From Streptomyces fumigatiscleroticus (GTDB taxonomy: Bacteria > Actinomycetota > Actinomycetes > Streptomycetales > Streptomycetaceae): a stretch of 64,000 nucleotides of DNA. Positions 1 to 8,479 of the stretch are shown here, one piece after another. The translations under genes and the position numbers were made by a program. Positions within the stretch are counted from its first letter, which is position 1; every line of letters begins with the position of its first letter. A model generated the notes under the pieces. The model was not told where the DNA came from, searched no databases, and worked only from the letters and a program-made list of their open reading frames with translations. The stretch is from contig NZ_BMQF01000012.1 in the NCBI RefSeq assembly GCF_014647975.1, positions 186,001 through 250,000 of the forward strand, read 5' to 3'.

Positions 1-1299
1 CACCAGCGGGCTCGACATGTGCAGCGGCTGTCCGACGATCGAGGCGCGGGCGATCTCCAGGGAGGACACGCCGTGCGCCTGGCCGGCCTCGGCGAGGACC
101 GGCAGGATGCCGAAGTAGAAGCCGTCGTTGGACATGAAGTAGGTCAGCGGCAGGCTCAGCACACCGGTGACCAGGGCCATGTGCGGGCCCATGGCGTCGG
201 GGATGATGTCCACCAGCCAGCGGGCCATGTGGTCGACCATGCCGGTGCCCTGGAGCACGCCGGTGAAGACGGCGGCGGCGAAGACCATGCCGGAGACGTT
301 GAGGACGTTCTCGGCGTGCGCGCCGATCCGGGCCTTCTGGTCGGCCATCCTCGGGAAGTTGACGGTGAGGGCGAGCGCCGCGCCGAGCAGGAACAGCACC
401 GGGATCGGCAGCCACTCCATGATCATGGCGGTGAGCAGGACCACCGTGAGCAGCGCGTTGAACCAGTACAGCTTGGGCCGCAGGGTGGGCCGGTTCGGGT
501 CCAGTCCCTGGAGGTCCTTCTCCAGGGACTCCCGGGCGTCGGCGTCCGCGTCGGTGTCCGTGCCGGAAGCGGAGCCGGAGACGGAGCCGGAACCGCCGGT
601 GCGGGCCTGGCCGCCGCCACCGGAGCCGCCGGAGCCGACGAGGACCGTCTCCGGCTCCTCCACCAGTGCCTCGTCCAGCGACAGCACGCCGAGCCGCTTG
701 CGCTCGCGGCGGCCGAGGACGTAGGCGAGGACCAGGACGCCGAGCAGGCCGGTGGCCAGGGCCGGGATCATCGGTACGAAGATGTCGCTCGCGTCCAGCT
801 TCAGGGCGGTCGCGGCACGGGCGGTGGGGCCGCCCCAGGGCAGGGTGTTCATCACGCCGTTGGCCATGGCGGCGACGCCGGTCATCACGACCAGGCTCAT
901 GCCCAGGCGCTTGTACAGCGGGTACATCGCCGAGACGGTGATCATGAAGGTGGTCGAGCCGTCGCCGTCCAGGGAGACGACGGCGGCCAGCAGGGCCGTG
1001 CCGACGACGATGCGCAGCGGGTCGGCCTTGCAGAACCTGAGGATGCCGCGGACGACCGGGTCGAACAGGCCGACGTCGATCATCACGCCGAAGTAGACGA
1101 TCGCGAACATCAGCATCGCCGCGGTGGGCGCCAGGTCGGTCACGCCGTCGATGACGTAGTCGCCCAGGTGGGCGCCCTTGCCGACGACCACGCAGAACAG
1201 CGCGGGGACGAGTACGAGCGCCGCGATCGGCGACATCTTCTTCAGCATGATCAGGACCAGGAAGGTCGCGATCATGGCGAAGCCGAGGATGGTCAGCAT
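1..1299 (-). CDS. CitMHS-family citrate:cation symporter (3' end off window)
   Basis: Predicted cytoplasmic-membrane secondary transporter that imports citrate complexed with a divalent cation, driven by protons. From ATG at 1299 the frame is open for 433 codons and leaves the window at its left edge, so only the C-terminal end is missing. The start MLTILGFAMIATFLVLIMLK is the usual family start. Conserved stretches are SLDGDGSTTFMIT (about residue 115), PWGGPTARAATAL (about 160) and SNDGFYFGILPVL near the cut. Hydrophobic helices lie on both sides of an unusually long Gly/Ser/Asp-rich loop at about residues 215-265, which looks expanded relative to the family. No strong ribosome-binding site precedes the ATG. 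A pair of inverted repeats lies upstream (1307-1363). The family is secure; substrate metal is inferred from family only. Confidence 0.9.
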   Translation of the reverse strand, partial: MLTILGFAMIATFLVLIMLKKMSPIAALVLVPALFCVVVGKGAHLGDYVIDGVTDLAPTAAMLMFAIVYFGVMIDVGLFDPVVRGILRFCKADPLRIVVGTALLAAVVSLDGDGSTTFMITVSAMYPLYKRLGMSLVVMTGVAAMANGVMNTLPWGGPTARAATALKLDASDIFVPMIPALATGLLGVLVLAYVLGRRERKRLGVLSLDEALVEEPETVLVGSGGSGGGGQARTGGSGSVSGSASGTDTDADADARESLEKDLQGLDPNRPTLRPKLYWFNALLTVVLLTAMIMEWLPIPVLFLLGAALALTVNFPRMADQKARIGAHAENVLNVSGMVFAAAVFTGVLQGTGMVDHMARWLVDIIPDAMGPHMALVTGVLSLPLTYFMSNDGFYFGILPVLAEAGQAHGVSSLEIARASIVGQPLHMSSPLV

Positions 1300-1306
1300 G
1301 AGTGGA

Positions 1307-1363
1307 TACCTAACGTTCACCCTTGAACGAGCCCACCGGGGCCGGCGGTGCGATGACGTTAGG
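1307..1363 (-). promoter_or_regulatory. Inverted-repeat pair upstream of the citrate transporter
   Basis: The 9-mer ACCTAACGT at 1307-1315 recurs as its exact reverse complement at 1355-1363, both within 65 bp of the transporter start. On the minus strand a TTGACG hexamer lies just upstream of the distal copy and could be a -35 box. Two inverted copies at this spacing suggest a regulator bound at two sites, but no regulator gene for it is visible in the window. Confidence 0.4.
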
Positions 1364-1422
1364 TGCCGTCAAGCGGCGTTAACAAGACGTTGACACGTGA
1401 GCAATAAGCGCAAAACTCCAGG

Positions 1423-2725
1423 TCACGGCGCGTCTGGTGAGAGGGCGAGCGCGACGGGCACACCGTTGAGGACCGCGTTGCCCGACAGCGGGTCGAGCAG
1501 GCTGCCGTCGAGGAGCTGGTTGACGTTGACGCCCGGGTCGGCCGAGGCATGGGTCAGCCGGGTGCCGGGCCGGTCGTGGCCCCAGCCGTGCGGCAGGCTC
1601 ACCACGCCCGGGCGCACGCCGTCCGTGATCTCGGCGGGCGCGGTCACCTCTCCCCCGGCGCCCTTCACCCGCACCGGCGCCCCGTCGCGGATGCCGAGGC
1701 GGGCGGCGTCCTCGGGGTGGATGTGCAGGGTGCAGCGGTTGGAGCCGCCGGTCAGGGCGGGCACGTTGTGCATCCAGCTGTTGTTGGACCGCAGCTGGCG
1801 GCGGCCGATGAGGACCACTCCGGCGGGGCGCCGCACGAGCGCCTCGCGCAGCCGCGGCAGATCGCCGGCGATCGGCTCCGGCAGCAGTTCGATCCGCCCG
1901 CTCCTGGTCCGCAGCGGCTGCGGCAGTCGCGGGCGCAGCGGTCCGAGGTCGATGCCGTGCGGGTGGGCGAGCAGCTTCTGAAGGGTGAGGCCGTCCGGGC
2001 GGGCGCCGAAGCCGTCGCCGTAGGGGCCCAGGCGCAGCATCATGTCCAGCCGCCGTTCGGGGCCGTCGGCCCCGGTGAGCCGGGCGGCCAGCTCCTCCGG
2101 GTCGCGCCCGTGGACCGGGGAGTGCGGCTCCCGGACGGCCTTGCCGAGGGTCTGCCGGACGACCAGGGCGTCGACGGCGGCCGGGTCGGTGCCGTGCCGG
2201 CCGGTGGCGGCGAGGATCAGCCGGGCGTGGATCTCGGTCTCGGCCATCCGGCCGGGCTCCAGCGGCACGGCGGGGCGGGTGTAGCGGACCTGGTTGCGCA
2301 CGGCGAGGGTGTTGAGCGCGAAGTCGTGGTGCGGGCTCTGGGCGGGCGGGGGCGGCGGCAGTACGACGTGCGCATGGCGCGAGGTCTCGTTGAGGTAGGG
2401 GTCGACGCTCACCATGAAGTCCAGCGAGCCCAGCGCCTTGTCGAGCCGGTCGCCGTCGGGCGCGGAGAGCACGGGGTTGGCGGCGACGGCGATCAGCGCG
2501 CGGACCGGTTCGCCCTCGTCCGTCGCGGTGTCGATCTCCTCGGCCAGCGCGGCGATCGGCAGCTCGCCCTTGGCCTCGGGGTGCCGGCTCACCCGGGAGT
2601 GCCAGCGCCCGAGGGCGAAGCCGCGGCCGGGCCCGGCGGGGCGCGGGGCCTTGTCGGTGGCGGCCTGCGGGAACAGGGCGCCGCCGGGGCCACAAGGGGC
2701 AGATACGCAGGGCGGTGCGGGACAC
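1423..2725 (-). pseudogene. Molybdopterin oxidoreductase, broken by internal deletion
   Basis: Remnant of a formate dehydrogenase/nitrate reductase-like molybdopterin oxidoreductase. An intact start survives: GTG at 2725 after the site GGGAGGA, encoding VSRTALRICPL, the usual N-terminus leading into the first Cys pair. Within about 40 bp the reading frame jumps to the far part of the protein (GGALFPQAATDKAPR onward), which then continues intact through the dinucleotide-binding domain (SNNSWMHNVPALTGGSNRC, LPHGWGHDRPG) to the stop at 1423. About 300 or more codons, covering most of the iron-sulfur and first cofactor domain, are missing, and the two parts are in different frames. Family members are about 700-760 residues. 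The ORF that reads the C-terminal half can be extended to 2973 only by running out of the natural frame. A true genomic deletion or an assembly collapse are both possible. Confidence 0.8.
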
Positions 2726-2768
2726 GGGTCCTCCCGGAGGGCGGCGGCGCACGGACGCGGGGGTGAGC

Positions 2769-2786
2769 ATACCGACCGGTAGGCAT
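2769..2786. promoter_or_regulatory. TetR-type operator between oxidoreductase remnant and tetR
   Basis: ATACCGACC at 2769-2777 is followed directly by GGTAGGCAT, an imperfect palindrome (two mismatches) of the ATACCGACCGGTCGGTAT type often bound by TetR proteins. It lies about 45 bp before the oxidoreductase start and just past the end of the tetR gene, so the neighbouring TetR protein is the natural candidate ligand. Confidence 0.5.
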
Positions 2787-2836
2787 GGAGGGGAGGGCTC
2801 CGGGATCCTCCCCGTTCTCCCGGTCGGGTGCCCGTC

Positions 2837-3457
2837 TCAGTCCAGTACGCGCGCCAGATACGCCCGCAGCAGCTCCCGTGCCTCGTCGATGATCCTGTCG
2901 TCCCCGTCCGGCGCGACCCGGAAGGCCAGGTGGACGAGGGCGTCGGCGGTCTCCACGGCGACGAGGAAGGCACGGCGCAGCTCCTCGTCGGGCTCGCGGT
3001 CCAGCCGGCCGGAGAGCAGCCGGCCGAGGCGGTCGGCGACGCGGTGGTTGGGCTCGGCCCGGCGGGCGCCGACCGGGATCTGGTTGCCGAAGTCGACGAG
3101 GGAGAACCCGGGCGCGGTCCGCTTCATGGCCAGGTATTCGTCGAGCAGGACATCGAGCGCGGCGCGCCAGTCCGCCCGGCCGCCGGCCGCTTCCAGGCGT
3201 TCGGTGACGCGCTCCGAGTAGCGCTCGAGGTTGCGCTGGGCCAGCGCGTCGGCCATCTGGCGCTTGTTGCCGAAGAAGCGGTACACGGAGCCGATGGGGA
3301 CGCCGGCGCGCAGCGCGACGGCCCGGGTGCTCAGGGCGTCGTAGCCGACCTCGTCGAGCAGGTCGGCACAGGCGTCGAGGATCCTGGTCAGCCGTTCGGC
3401 GCTGCGCCGCTGCACGGGCGCACGGCGGAGCGATGTCGCGTGGGGCACGGTCCTCAT
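2837..3457 (-). CDS. TetR-family transcriptional regulator
   Basis: DNA-binding repressor of 206 residues. An N-terminal helix-turn-helix (about residues 20-70) reads RAGVPIGSVYRFFGNKRQM, the family signature, followed by an all-helical ligand domain with no recognisable ligand motif. The ATG at 3457 overlaps the stop of the upstream lipoprotein gene by four bases (ATGA) and has GAGG five bases before it, so the two are translationally coupled. The downstream oxidoreductase remnant carries a palindromic site in front of its start, making it the likely regulated gene. If so, the regulator has outlived its target. The effector is unknown. Confidence 0.9.
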   Translation of the reverse strand: MRTVPHATSLRRAPVQRRSAERLTRILDACADLLDEVGYDALSTRAVALRAGVPIGSVYRFFGNKRQMADALAQRNLERYSERVTERLEAAGGRADWRAALDVLLDEYLAMKRTAPGFSLVDFGNQIPVGARRAEPNHRVADRLGRLLSGRLDREPDEELRRAFLVAVETADALVHLAFRVAPDGDDRIIDEARELLRAYLARVLD

Positions 3458-4179
3458 GATGCCTCGTGCCCGTACTCGGGTGAACCGTGACGCCGGGTAA
3501 GCGCCAGGACCCCCGCGGCGCCCGCCGGGACCGTGCGGACCGCCCTCTCCCACACGGACGGCTCCGGCACCGTCTTCTGCGGCACCGTCTTCTCCGGCAC
3601 CGAGGGCTGTGCCGCCGGCGGTTCCGGCGCCGTCGGCTCCGGCTCCCAGCCCGGGTCCGACGCCGTGATGTCCGCCGTGCTCTCGACGGGCCTGCCGTCG
3701 ACGGCCCAGACCGTGCCGTCGTCGGCGTACAGGCGGGCGGTGACGTGGTGGGTGCCGCGCGGGACCAGCCGGGCGGCCAGGCGGTGGCCGGGGGTGCGGA
3801 GCCGGGCCACGAGGACGCCGTCGACGTAGAGGTGGGCCAGGCCGCGCCCGGCCACCGCCTCCGCCCGGGTGCCGGCCGGCGAGAAGCGGAAGTTGCGGAC
3901 GGTCAGGCGTACGTCCCAGCTGTCGTCGGGTTCCGGCTGCACCTCGATGCCGACCTCGGGGGCGCCCTCGCCGTCCACCTCCCGGTAGTGCCGCCCGTTC
4001 TCGTCCGTGTCGTCGAGGAGCCGGCCGACGGGCGAGGGCGACTCGCCGTTCGGGTGCTCCCCCGTACCGTCCGGGCCGCAGCCCGCGGATCCGGTCAGCA
4101 GCAGGACACAGACCGCGAGCGCGGCGAGAGGTCTCCGCGTCCACGACATGCCGGGGAGCGTAGAACACGCATCCGTCAC
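3454..4179 (-). CDS. Putative secreted lipoprotein
   Basis: Not recognised beyond being a lipoprotein. A basic N-terminus and hydrophobic stretch end in the lipobox LTGSAGC (Cys at about residue 34), so it should be lipid-anchored on the outer face of the membrane. The middle (residues 60-175) looks like a beta-rich domain (VRLTVRNFRFSPAG, LAHLYVDGVLVARL); the C-terminal third is a Pro/Glu-rich linker with repeats such as EKTVPQKTVPEPS. The GTG at 4179 is chosen because AGGAGG lies eight bases upstream; the ATG at 4149 lacks a good site. It leads the coupled pair with tetR. The YDGTVWAVDG-type motif hints at an extracellular binding role, but no ligand can be named. Confidence 0.75.
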   Translation of the reverse strand: MTDACSTLPGMSWTRRPLAALAVCVLLLTGSAGCGPDGTGEHPNGESPSPVGRLLDDTDENGRHYREVDGEGAPEVGIEVQPEPDDSWDVRLTVRNFRFSPAGTRAEAVAGRGLAHLYVDGVLVARLRTPGHRLAARLVPRGTHHVTARLYADDGTVWAVDGRPVESTADITASDPGWEPEPTAPEPPAAQPSVPEKTVPQKTVPEPSVWERAVRTVPAGAAGVLALTRRHGSPEYGHEAS

Positions 4180-4300
4180 CCCGGGATCCTCCTGCGGTCG
4201 GGTTCCGTCCGTCCTCGGGGAGGAGGTTCCCCCGGCCCCTTGCGCCCGGGGAACCGCAATCCTACGGTGATCCACAGGAATCGGTTGCGAGGGAGCGACG

Positions 4301-5626
4301 ATGCACGGGGACGCGCGCAAGACCGCCGAAGGGCTCACCTATCTGACCGGCTTCGGCAACGAGCACGGCTCCGAGGCCGTGCCGGGTGCCCTGCCCGAGG
4401 GCCGCAACTCACCACAGCGGGCGCCGCTCGGGCTCTACGCGGAGCAGCTCAGCGGCACGGCGTTCACCGAGCCGCGGGCGCACAACCGCCGTTCGTGGCT
4501 GTACCGGATCCGCCCGTCGGCCGCGCACCCGCCGTTCACCCGCACCGCCAACGGCGCCCTGCGCACCGCGCCCTTCACGGAGACCGAGCCCGACCCCAAC
4601 CGGCTGCGCTGGAACCCGCTGCCCGGGCCCGCGCCGGGCACGGACTTCCTGGCGGGCCTGTGGACGCTCGGCGGCAACGGCGACGCCACCCGGCGCACCG
4701 GCATGGCCGTGCACCTGTACCACGCCGACGCCTCGATGGAGCGCGTCTTCTCCGACGCCGACGGCGAGCTGCTGATCGTGCCGGAGCGCGGCGGGCTGCT
4801 GATCCACACCGAGTTCGGCCTGCTGCACGCGGAGCCCGGCGAGGTGGCGCTGATCCCGCGCGGCGTCCGCTTCCGCGTGCGGCTGCTGGACGGCTCGGCT
4901 CGGGGCTACGTCTGCGAGAACTACGGCGCCCCGTTCCGCCTGCCCGACCTGGGCCCGATCGGCGCCAACGGCCTGGCCAACGCACGGGACTTCCGGGTTC
5001 CCACCGCCGCGTACGAGGACGTCGAGGGCCCGGTGGAGGTGGTCGACAAGTTCTGCGGCAACCTCTGGACGGCGACGTACGACCATTCACCGCTCGATGT
5101 GGTCGCCTGGCACGGCAACCATGTGCCGTACCTCTACGACCTGCGCCGCTTCAATGTGCTCGGCACCATCAGCTACGACCATCCCGACCCGTCGATCTTC
5201 ACGGTGCTGACCTCGCCGAGCGACACCCCCGGTCTGGCGGGTGTCGACTTCGTGGTCTTCGCGCCGCGCTGGCTGGTCGGCGAGGACACCTTCCGGCCGC
5301 CGTACTTCCACCGGAACGTGATGAGCGAGTACATGGGCCTGATCGAGGGCGCCTACGACGCCAAGGCGGCCGGAGAAGGGGGCTTCGTGCCCGGCGGCGG
5401 CTCGCTGCACAACATGATGTCGGCGCACGGCCCGGACCGGGAGACGTTCGACCGGGCGAGCACCGCCGAGCTGCGGCCGCAGAAGGTCGACGACGGCCTG
5501 GCGTTCATGTTCGAGACCCGCTGGCCGGTGACCCTGACCCCGCAGGCGGCCCGGGCGGACCATCTCCAGCGCGGCTACGACGGCGTCTGGACGGGCCTGG
5601 AACGGCACTTCCGCCCGTTGCACTGA
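4301..5626 (+). CDS. hmgA: Homogentisate 1,2-dioxygenase
   Basis: Cytoplasmic iron(II) dioxygenase that opens the ring of homogentisate to maleylacetoacetate in tyrosine and phenylalanine catabolism. Its 441 residues match the family length. The three iron ligands are visible: His337 in YFHRN, Glu343 in MSEYMG and His376 in SAHGPD, equivalent to His335, Glu341 and His371 of the human enzyme. The N-terminus YLTGFGNEHGSEAVPGALP is also diagnostic. ATG at 4301 follows GAGGGAG. A GntR-type regulator begins 27 bp downstream on the same strand and is the likely controller. No other homogentisate-pathway gene is in the window. Confidence 0.97.
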   Translation: MHGDARKTAEGLTYLTGFGNEHGSEAVPGALPEGRNSPQRAPLGLYAEQLSGTAFTEPRAHNRRSWLYRIRPSAAHPPFTRTANGALRTAPFTETEPDPNRLRWNPLPGPAPGTDFLAGLWTLGGNGDATRRTGMAVHLYHADASMERVFSDADGELLIVPERGGLLIHTEFGLLHAEPGEVALIPRGVRFRVRLLDGSARGYVCENYGAPFRLPDLGPIGANGLANARDFRVPTAAYEDVEGPVEVVDKFCGNLWTATYDHSPLDVVAWHGNHVPYLYDLRRFNVLGTISYDHPDPSIFTVLTSPSDTPGLAGVDFVVFAPRWLVGEDTFRPPYFHRNVMSEYMGLIEGAYDAKAAGEGGFVPGGGSLHNMMSAHGPDRETFDRASTAELRPQKVDDGLAFMFETRWPVTLTPQAARADHLQRGYDGVWTGLERHFRPLH

Positions 5627-5652
5627 ACGTTTGAGACCGGTACGGATAGCGC

Positions 5653-6402
5653 GTGACCTCCTTCGCCCCGGACTCGATCGTCCTCACTCGCAAGCTGCCA
5701 CTCTGGTACCAGGTGTCGCAGTCACTGCGTGCCTCGATACTCGGCCGCTCACCCCGTGACCCGCTGCGCCTGCCCACGGAGGAACAGCTGGCGGAGCACT
5801 ACGGCGTGAGCGTGCTGACCATGCGGCAGGCGCTGAAGGAGCTGGAGGACGAGGGGCTGATCAGCCGTCACCGCCGGCGCGGCACCTTCATCGAGCCGGA
5901 CGCCCGCCGCGGCGCCCCCGTGCGGCTGCTCGGCTCGGTGGACGCGATCGTGGCCCAGCAGTCCGGCATGACCACCGAACTGCTGGACCACGGCAAGGGG
6001 CCGGTGCCGTCCGACCTCGCCGACCACTTCCCGGACCTGGCCGAGGTGGCGACGTACCACCGGCTGCGCGGCGACGAGAGGACCGGCGAGCCGACCAACC
6101 ACGCCCGCAACTACGTCCGTCCCGAACTGGCCGCCTCCGTCGACCCGGAGGACCTGGTCCGCTGGCCGATGACCAAGGTGCTGCGGGACGTGGCCGGGGC
6201 GGACATCAGCCGGATCACGGACACCGTGGAGGCCCGGCTGGCCGACCCGGAGACGGCCCGGCTGCTCCAGGTGCCGCTGCTCAGCCCGATCCTGCACTAC
6301 ACGGGCGTCACCTACGACACGCAGGGGCGGGCGCTGGACGTGGCGGTCATCCACTACCGCGGGGACCGCTTCTCCTTCACCGTGACCCTGGACGCCACCT
6401 GA
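5653..6402 (+). CDS. GntR/HutC-family transcriptional regulator
   Basis: Regulator of 249 residues: an N-terminal winged helix (residues 10-80; LPTEEQLAEHYGVSVLTMRQ) and a C-terminal UTRA ligand domain (about 95-245) place it in the HutC/FarR subfamily, which usually senses small metabolites such as sugars or aromatic and amino-acid breakdown products. GTG at 5653 is taken as start because the wing helix needs all of this N-terminus. It follows hmgA closely on the same strand, so co-transcription and control of homogentisate breakdown are plausible, though not shown by any operator I can see. Confidence 0.88.
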   Translation: MTSFAPDSIVLTRKLPLWYQVSQSLRASILGRSPRDPLRLPTEEQLAEHYGVSVLTMRQALKELEDEGLISRHRRRGTFIEPDARRGAPVRLLGSVDAIVAQQSGMTTELLDHGKGPVPSDLADHFPDLAEVATYHRLRGDERTGEPTNHARNYVRPELAASVDPEDLVRWPMTKVLRDVAGADISRITDTVEARLADPETARLLQVPLLSPILHYTGVTYDTQGRALDVAVIHYRGDRFSFTVTLDAT

Positions 6403-6428
6403 CCCGCGGGGCGCGGGCAGGTCGTACC

Positions 6429-7604
6429 ATGCCCAGCGTGACGCACGACGACGCTCCGCTGCTGGCGGACCTCATGCCGTGGTCCGTCGCACCGCCGCGG
6501 CTGGGCCGGGGCTGGCCGGCGGGCCCCGACGCGGCGTCCCTGAAGGCCCGCTGGGACGCGCTGGTGAAGGCCGAGGGGCCCGACCGCGAGGCGCTGTTCG
6601 AGCCGACCCGCTCGCGCACGCTGCACACGGCGGTCGGCCAGCTGCCCGGCCGGAGCGGCGGCACGGAGAAACTGGTCCGCGCCACGGGCCCGTGCGCCGA
6701 GCCCGTCCGGGTGCTGAGCGCGCCCTTCGACGAGCAGTGGCTCATCCCCGACCAGCGGCTGATCGACGCGGCCCGGCCGGAGCTGTGGCGGGTGGCGGAC
6801 GAGCACCAGATCTTCGCGGTGGAGCTCCCGGCGGTCCCCGGCTCCACCGGCCCGCTGCTGCTCGCCACCTCGCTGCTGCCGCTGCTGCGCCCCGGCCGCG
6901 TCCGCCCGCTGTACCGGCGGCCCGGCGGCACCGAACCCAATCTCGCCCCCGGCCTGCTGGACCATCTGGCCGCCCGGCTGGGCCGCGCCCCGACGCCGCC
7001 GGACGTCCTCGCCTGGAGCACGGCGGCGGTGCGGCCGGCGCCCGGCGGGCACGCCGTACCGCTCACCTCGGACCCCGAGGTCTGGGACCTGGGCGTCGAA
7101 GCGGGCCGCCGCATGCTGTGGCTGATGCGCCGCGACGGCGAGCGCCCCAGGCTGCCCGGCGGGCGCCGCCCCTATGTCCGCGCCCCGCTGCCGCCCCGCC
7201 CGCTCACCCTGCACTACGACCGCGACGAGGAGACCCTCCACCTCGACGAGGGCCGTATCTCCCCCGTGCCGCCCGGCGCCTGGGCGTACGAAACGGGCGG
7301 GGTCCGGGTCCTGGAGCAGTGGTTCGCGGCCCGTACCGCCGAGCCCGGGGCGGGCACGCTGGCGGCGATCCGCCCGGCGACCTGGCCGCAGGCGTGGACG
7401 TCGGAGCTGCTGGAGCTGATCACCGTCCTGGCCCTGCTCGCCGAGGTGGACCCGCTGCGGGCGGAGCTGACGGTGACGGCCCCGGTCACGGCGGCCGACC
7501 TGCGCGCGGCGGGCGTCCTGCCGGTGCCTCGGGCGGCCCGCGGACCCGCCTCCGTGCTCGACGGCCACGAGGAGGGCCCGGAAGGCCAGTTGGCGCTTCT
7601 CTAG
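6429..7604 (+). CDS. Orphan type ISP restriction/modification-like protein (C-terminal specificity domain only)
   Basis: Conserved Streptomyces protein of 391 residues resembling the C-terminal, target-recognition part of type ISP restriction/modification enzymes. Its start MPSVTHDDAPLLADLMPWSV and the segments LWRVADEHQIFAVELP and LYRRPGGTEPNLAPGLLDHL are typical of these orphans. I see no helicase, nuclease or methyltransferase motif (no NPPY, no Walker box), so it is not a working restriction system by itself. No partner methyltransferase or nuclease lies nearby. Its real function is unknown; the fold assignment rests on recall of similarly annotated proteins. It ends in a convergent gap holding a dispersed hairpin repeat. 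Confidence 0.65.
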   Translation: MPSVTHDDAPLLADLMPWSVAPPRLGRGWPAGPDAASLKARWDALVKAEGPDREALFEPTRSRTLHTAVGQLPGRSGGTEKLVRATGPCAEPVRVLSAPFDEQWLIPDQRLIDAARPELWRVADEHQIFAVELPAVPGSTGPLLLATSLLPLLRPGRVRPLYRRPGGTEPNLAPGLLDHLAARLGRAPTPPDVLAWSTAAVRPAPGGHAVPLTSDPEVWDLGVEAGRRMLWLMRRDGERPRLPGGRRPYVRAPLPPRPLTLHYDRDEETLHLDEGRISPVPPGAWAYETGGVRVLEQWFAARTAEPGAGTLAAIRPATWPQAWTSELLELITVLALLAEVDPLRAELTVTAPVTAADLRAAGVLPVPRAARGPASVLDGHEEGPEGQLALL

Positions 7605-7613
7605 GCCCTGAGC

Positions 7614-7665
7614 GGCGCCCCGAGGTCGCGCGGGAACCGCGCGACCGGCCACGACGGGCCCGCGG
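7614..7665. repeat. Dispersed Streptomyces hairpin repeat, copy 1 (convergent gap)
   Basis: A GC-rich element containing the perfect hairpin GTCGCGCGG-GAA-CCGCGCGAC at 7625-7645, followed by CGGCCACGACGGGCCCGCGG. It resembles the copy at 24794-24846 over its whole length and fills the gap between two convergent genes, so it probably serves as a two-way terminator. Confidence 0.6.
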
Positions 7666-7693
7666 ACGACGCACCGGACTTCCGGCGGAGCGC

Positions 7694-8416
7694 TCAGGCG
7701 GATCCGCCGGTCCGCTCGAAGCCGTCCAGCACGCGGGTCAGCGCCCGCCGGAACACCGCCTCCAGGTCGATCGGCCCGCTGTCCTCCGCGAAGGCCGCCG
7801 CCATCCGCGGATAGGCGCCGCTCGCGATCCGGCTGCCCAGGTAGGCGATCCGCACCGCGTCCTCCTGCTCCTGCGACCAGGGCAGCGAGCGGGTGCGTTC
7901 GGTGGTGGCGAGTTCGTTGGAGACGTACGTCGTCACCACGCCGTTCACCATCGCGACCAGCTCCAGCTTGGTGCCGTAGGACGCCTCGAACGGGTCCAGG
8001 CAGGCCAGGCAGTGTTCCAGATAGCGCAGGGCGTTGGGGCTGAAGCCGTAGACCGGCGACATCAGGCGCGGCAGCCAGGGGTGGCGGTGCATCAGGGCGC
8101 GGGTCTGGTGGGCGACCCGGAGCATGTCGGCACGCCAGTCGCCGGACGGCTCCCACAGCTCGTGCTCGCCGCTGACGGCGTCCACCATCAGCTCGTGCAG
8201 GTCCTCCTTGCGGGGGACGTAGTTGTACAGCGACATCGTGCCGCAGCCCAGTTCGGCGGCGACATGCCGCATCGACACGGCGTCCAGCCCTTCGGCGTCG
8301 GCGATCCGCACCGCGGCCGCCGCGATCTCGTCGCGCGTGTACGCCGGTCTGGGCCCCCGGCCCGCCCGCTCGGGCCGCGCCCAGATCACATGGGGTTCGG
8401 CCGCTCGGCCCGCCAT
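7694..8416 (-). CDS. TetR-family regulator of the adjacent ABC exporter
   Basis: 240-residue repressor with helix-turn-helix at about residues 30-75 (AAELGCGTMSLYNYVPRKED) and a C-terminal domain of the tetracycline-repressor-like class found beside drug exporters. ATG at 8416 has GAGGTG seven bases upstream. It is transcribed away from a DrrA/DrrB-like ABC exporter, and a 17-bp palindrome lies 29 bp before its start with a second copy in the exporter gene. Autorepression and repression of the exporter, relieved by an exported compound, is the natural model; the inducer is unknown. Confidence 0.9.
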   Translation of the reverse strand: MAGRAAEPHVIWARPERAGRGPRPAYTRDEIAAAAVRIADAEGLDAVSMRHVAAELGCGTMSLYNYVPRKEDLHELMVDAVSGEHELWEPSGDWRADMLRVAHQTRALMHRHPWLPRLMSPVYGFSPNALRYLEHCLACLDPFEASYGTKLELVAMVNGVVTTYVSNELATTERTRSLPWSQEQEDAVRIAYLGSRIASGAYPRMAAAFAEDSGPIDLEAVFRRALTRVLDGFERTGGSA

Positions 8417-8444
8417 CGCTCATCACCTCGGCCTCCATCCTAGT

Positions 8445-8461
8445 TACGTACGCCGTACGTA
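8445..8461. promoter_or_regulatory. TetR operator O1
   Basis: TACGTACGCCGTACGTA, with 7-bp arms TACGTAC/GTACGTA around GCC, lies between the divergent tetR and exporter genes. A near-identical second copy is at 8488-8504. Confidence 0.75.
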
Positions 8462-8479
8462 GTGCGCTATGGTCGGGGC

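Noticed and set aside
19..1326. 435-codon plus-strand frame across the citrate transporter
   Set aside because: His/Asp/Gly/Gln-rich antisense product; the minus strand encodes a clear transporter.
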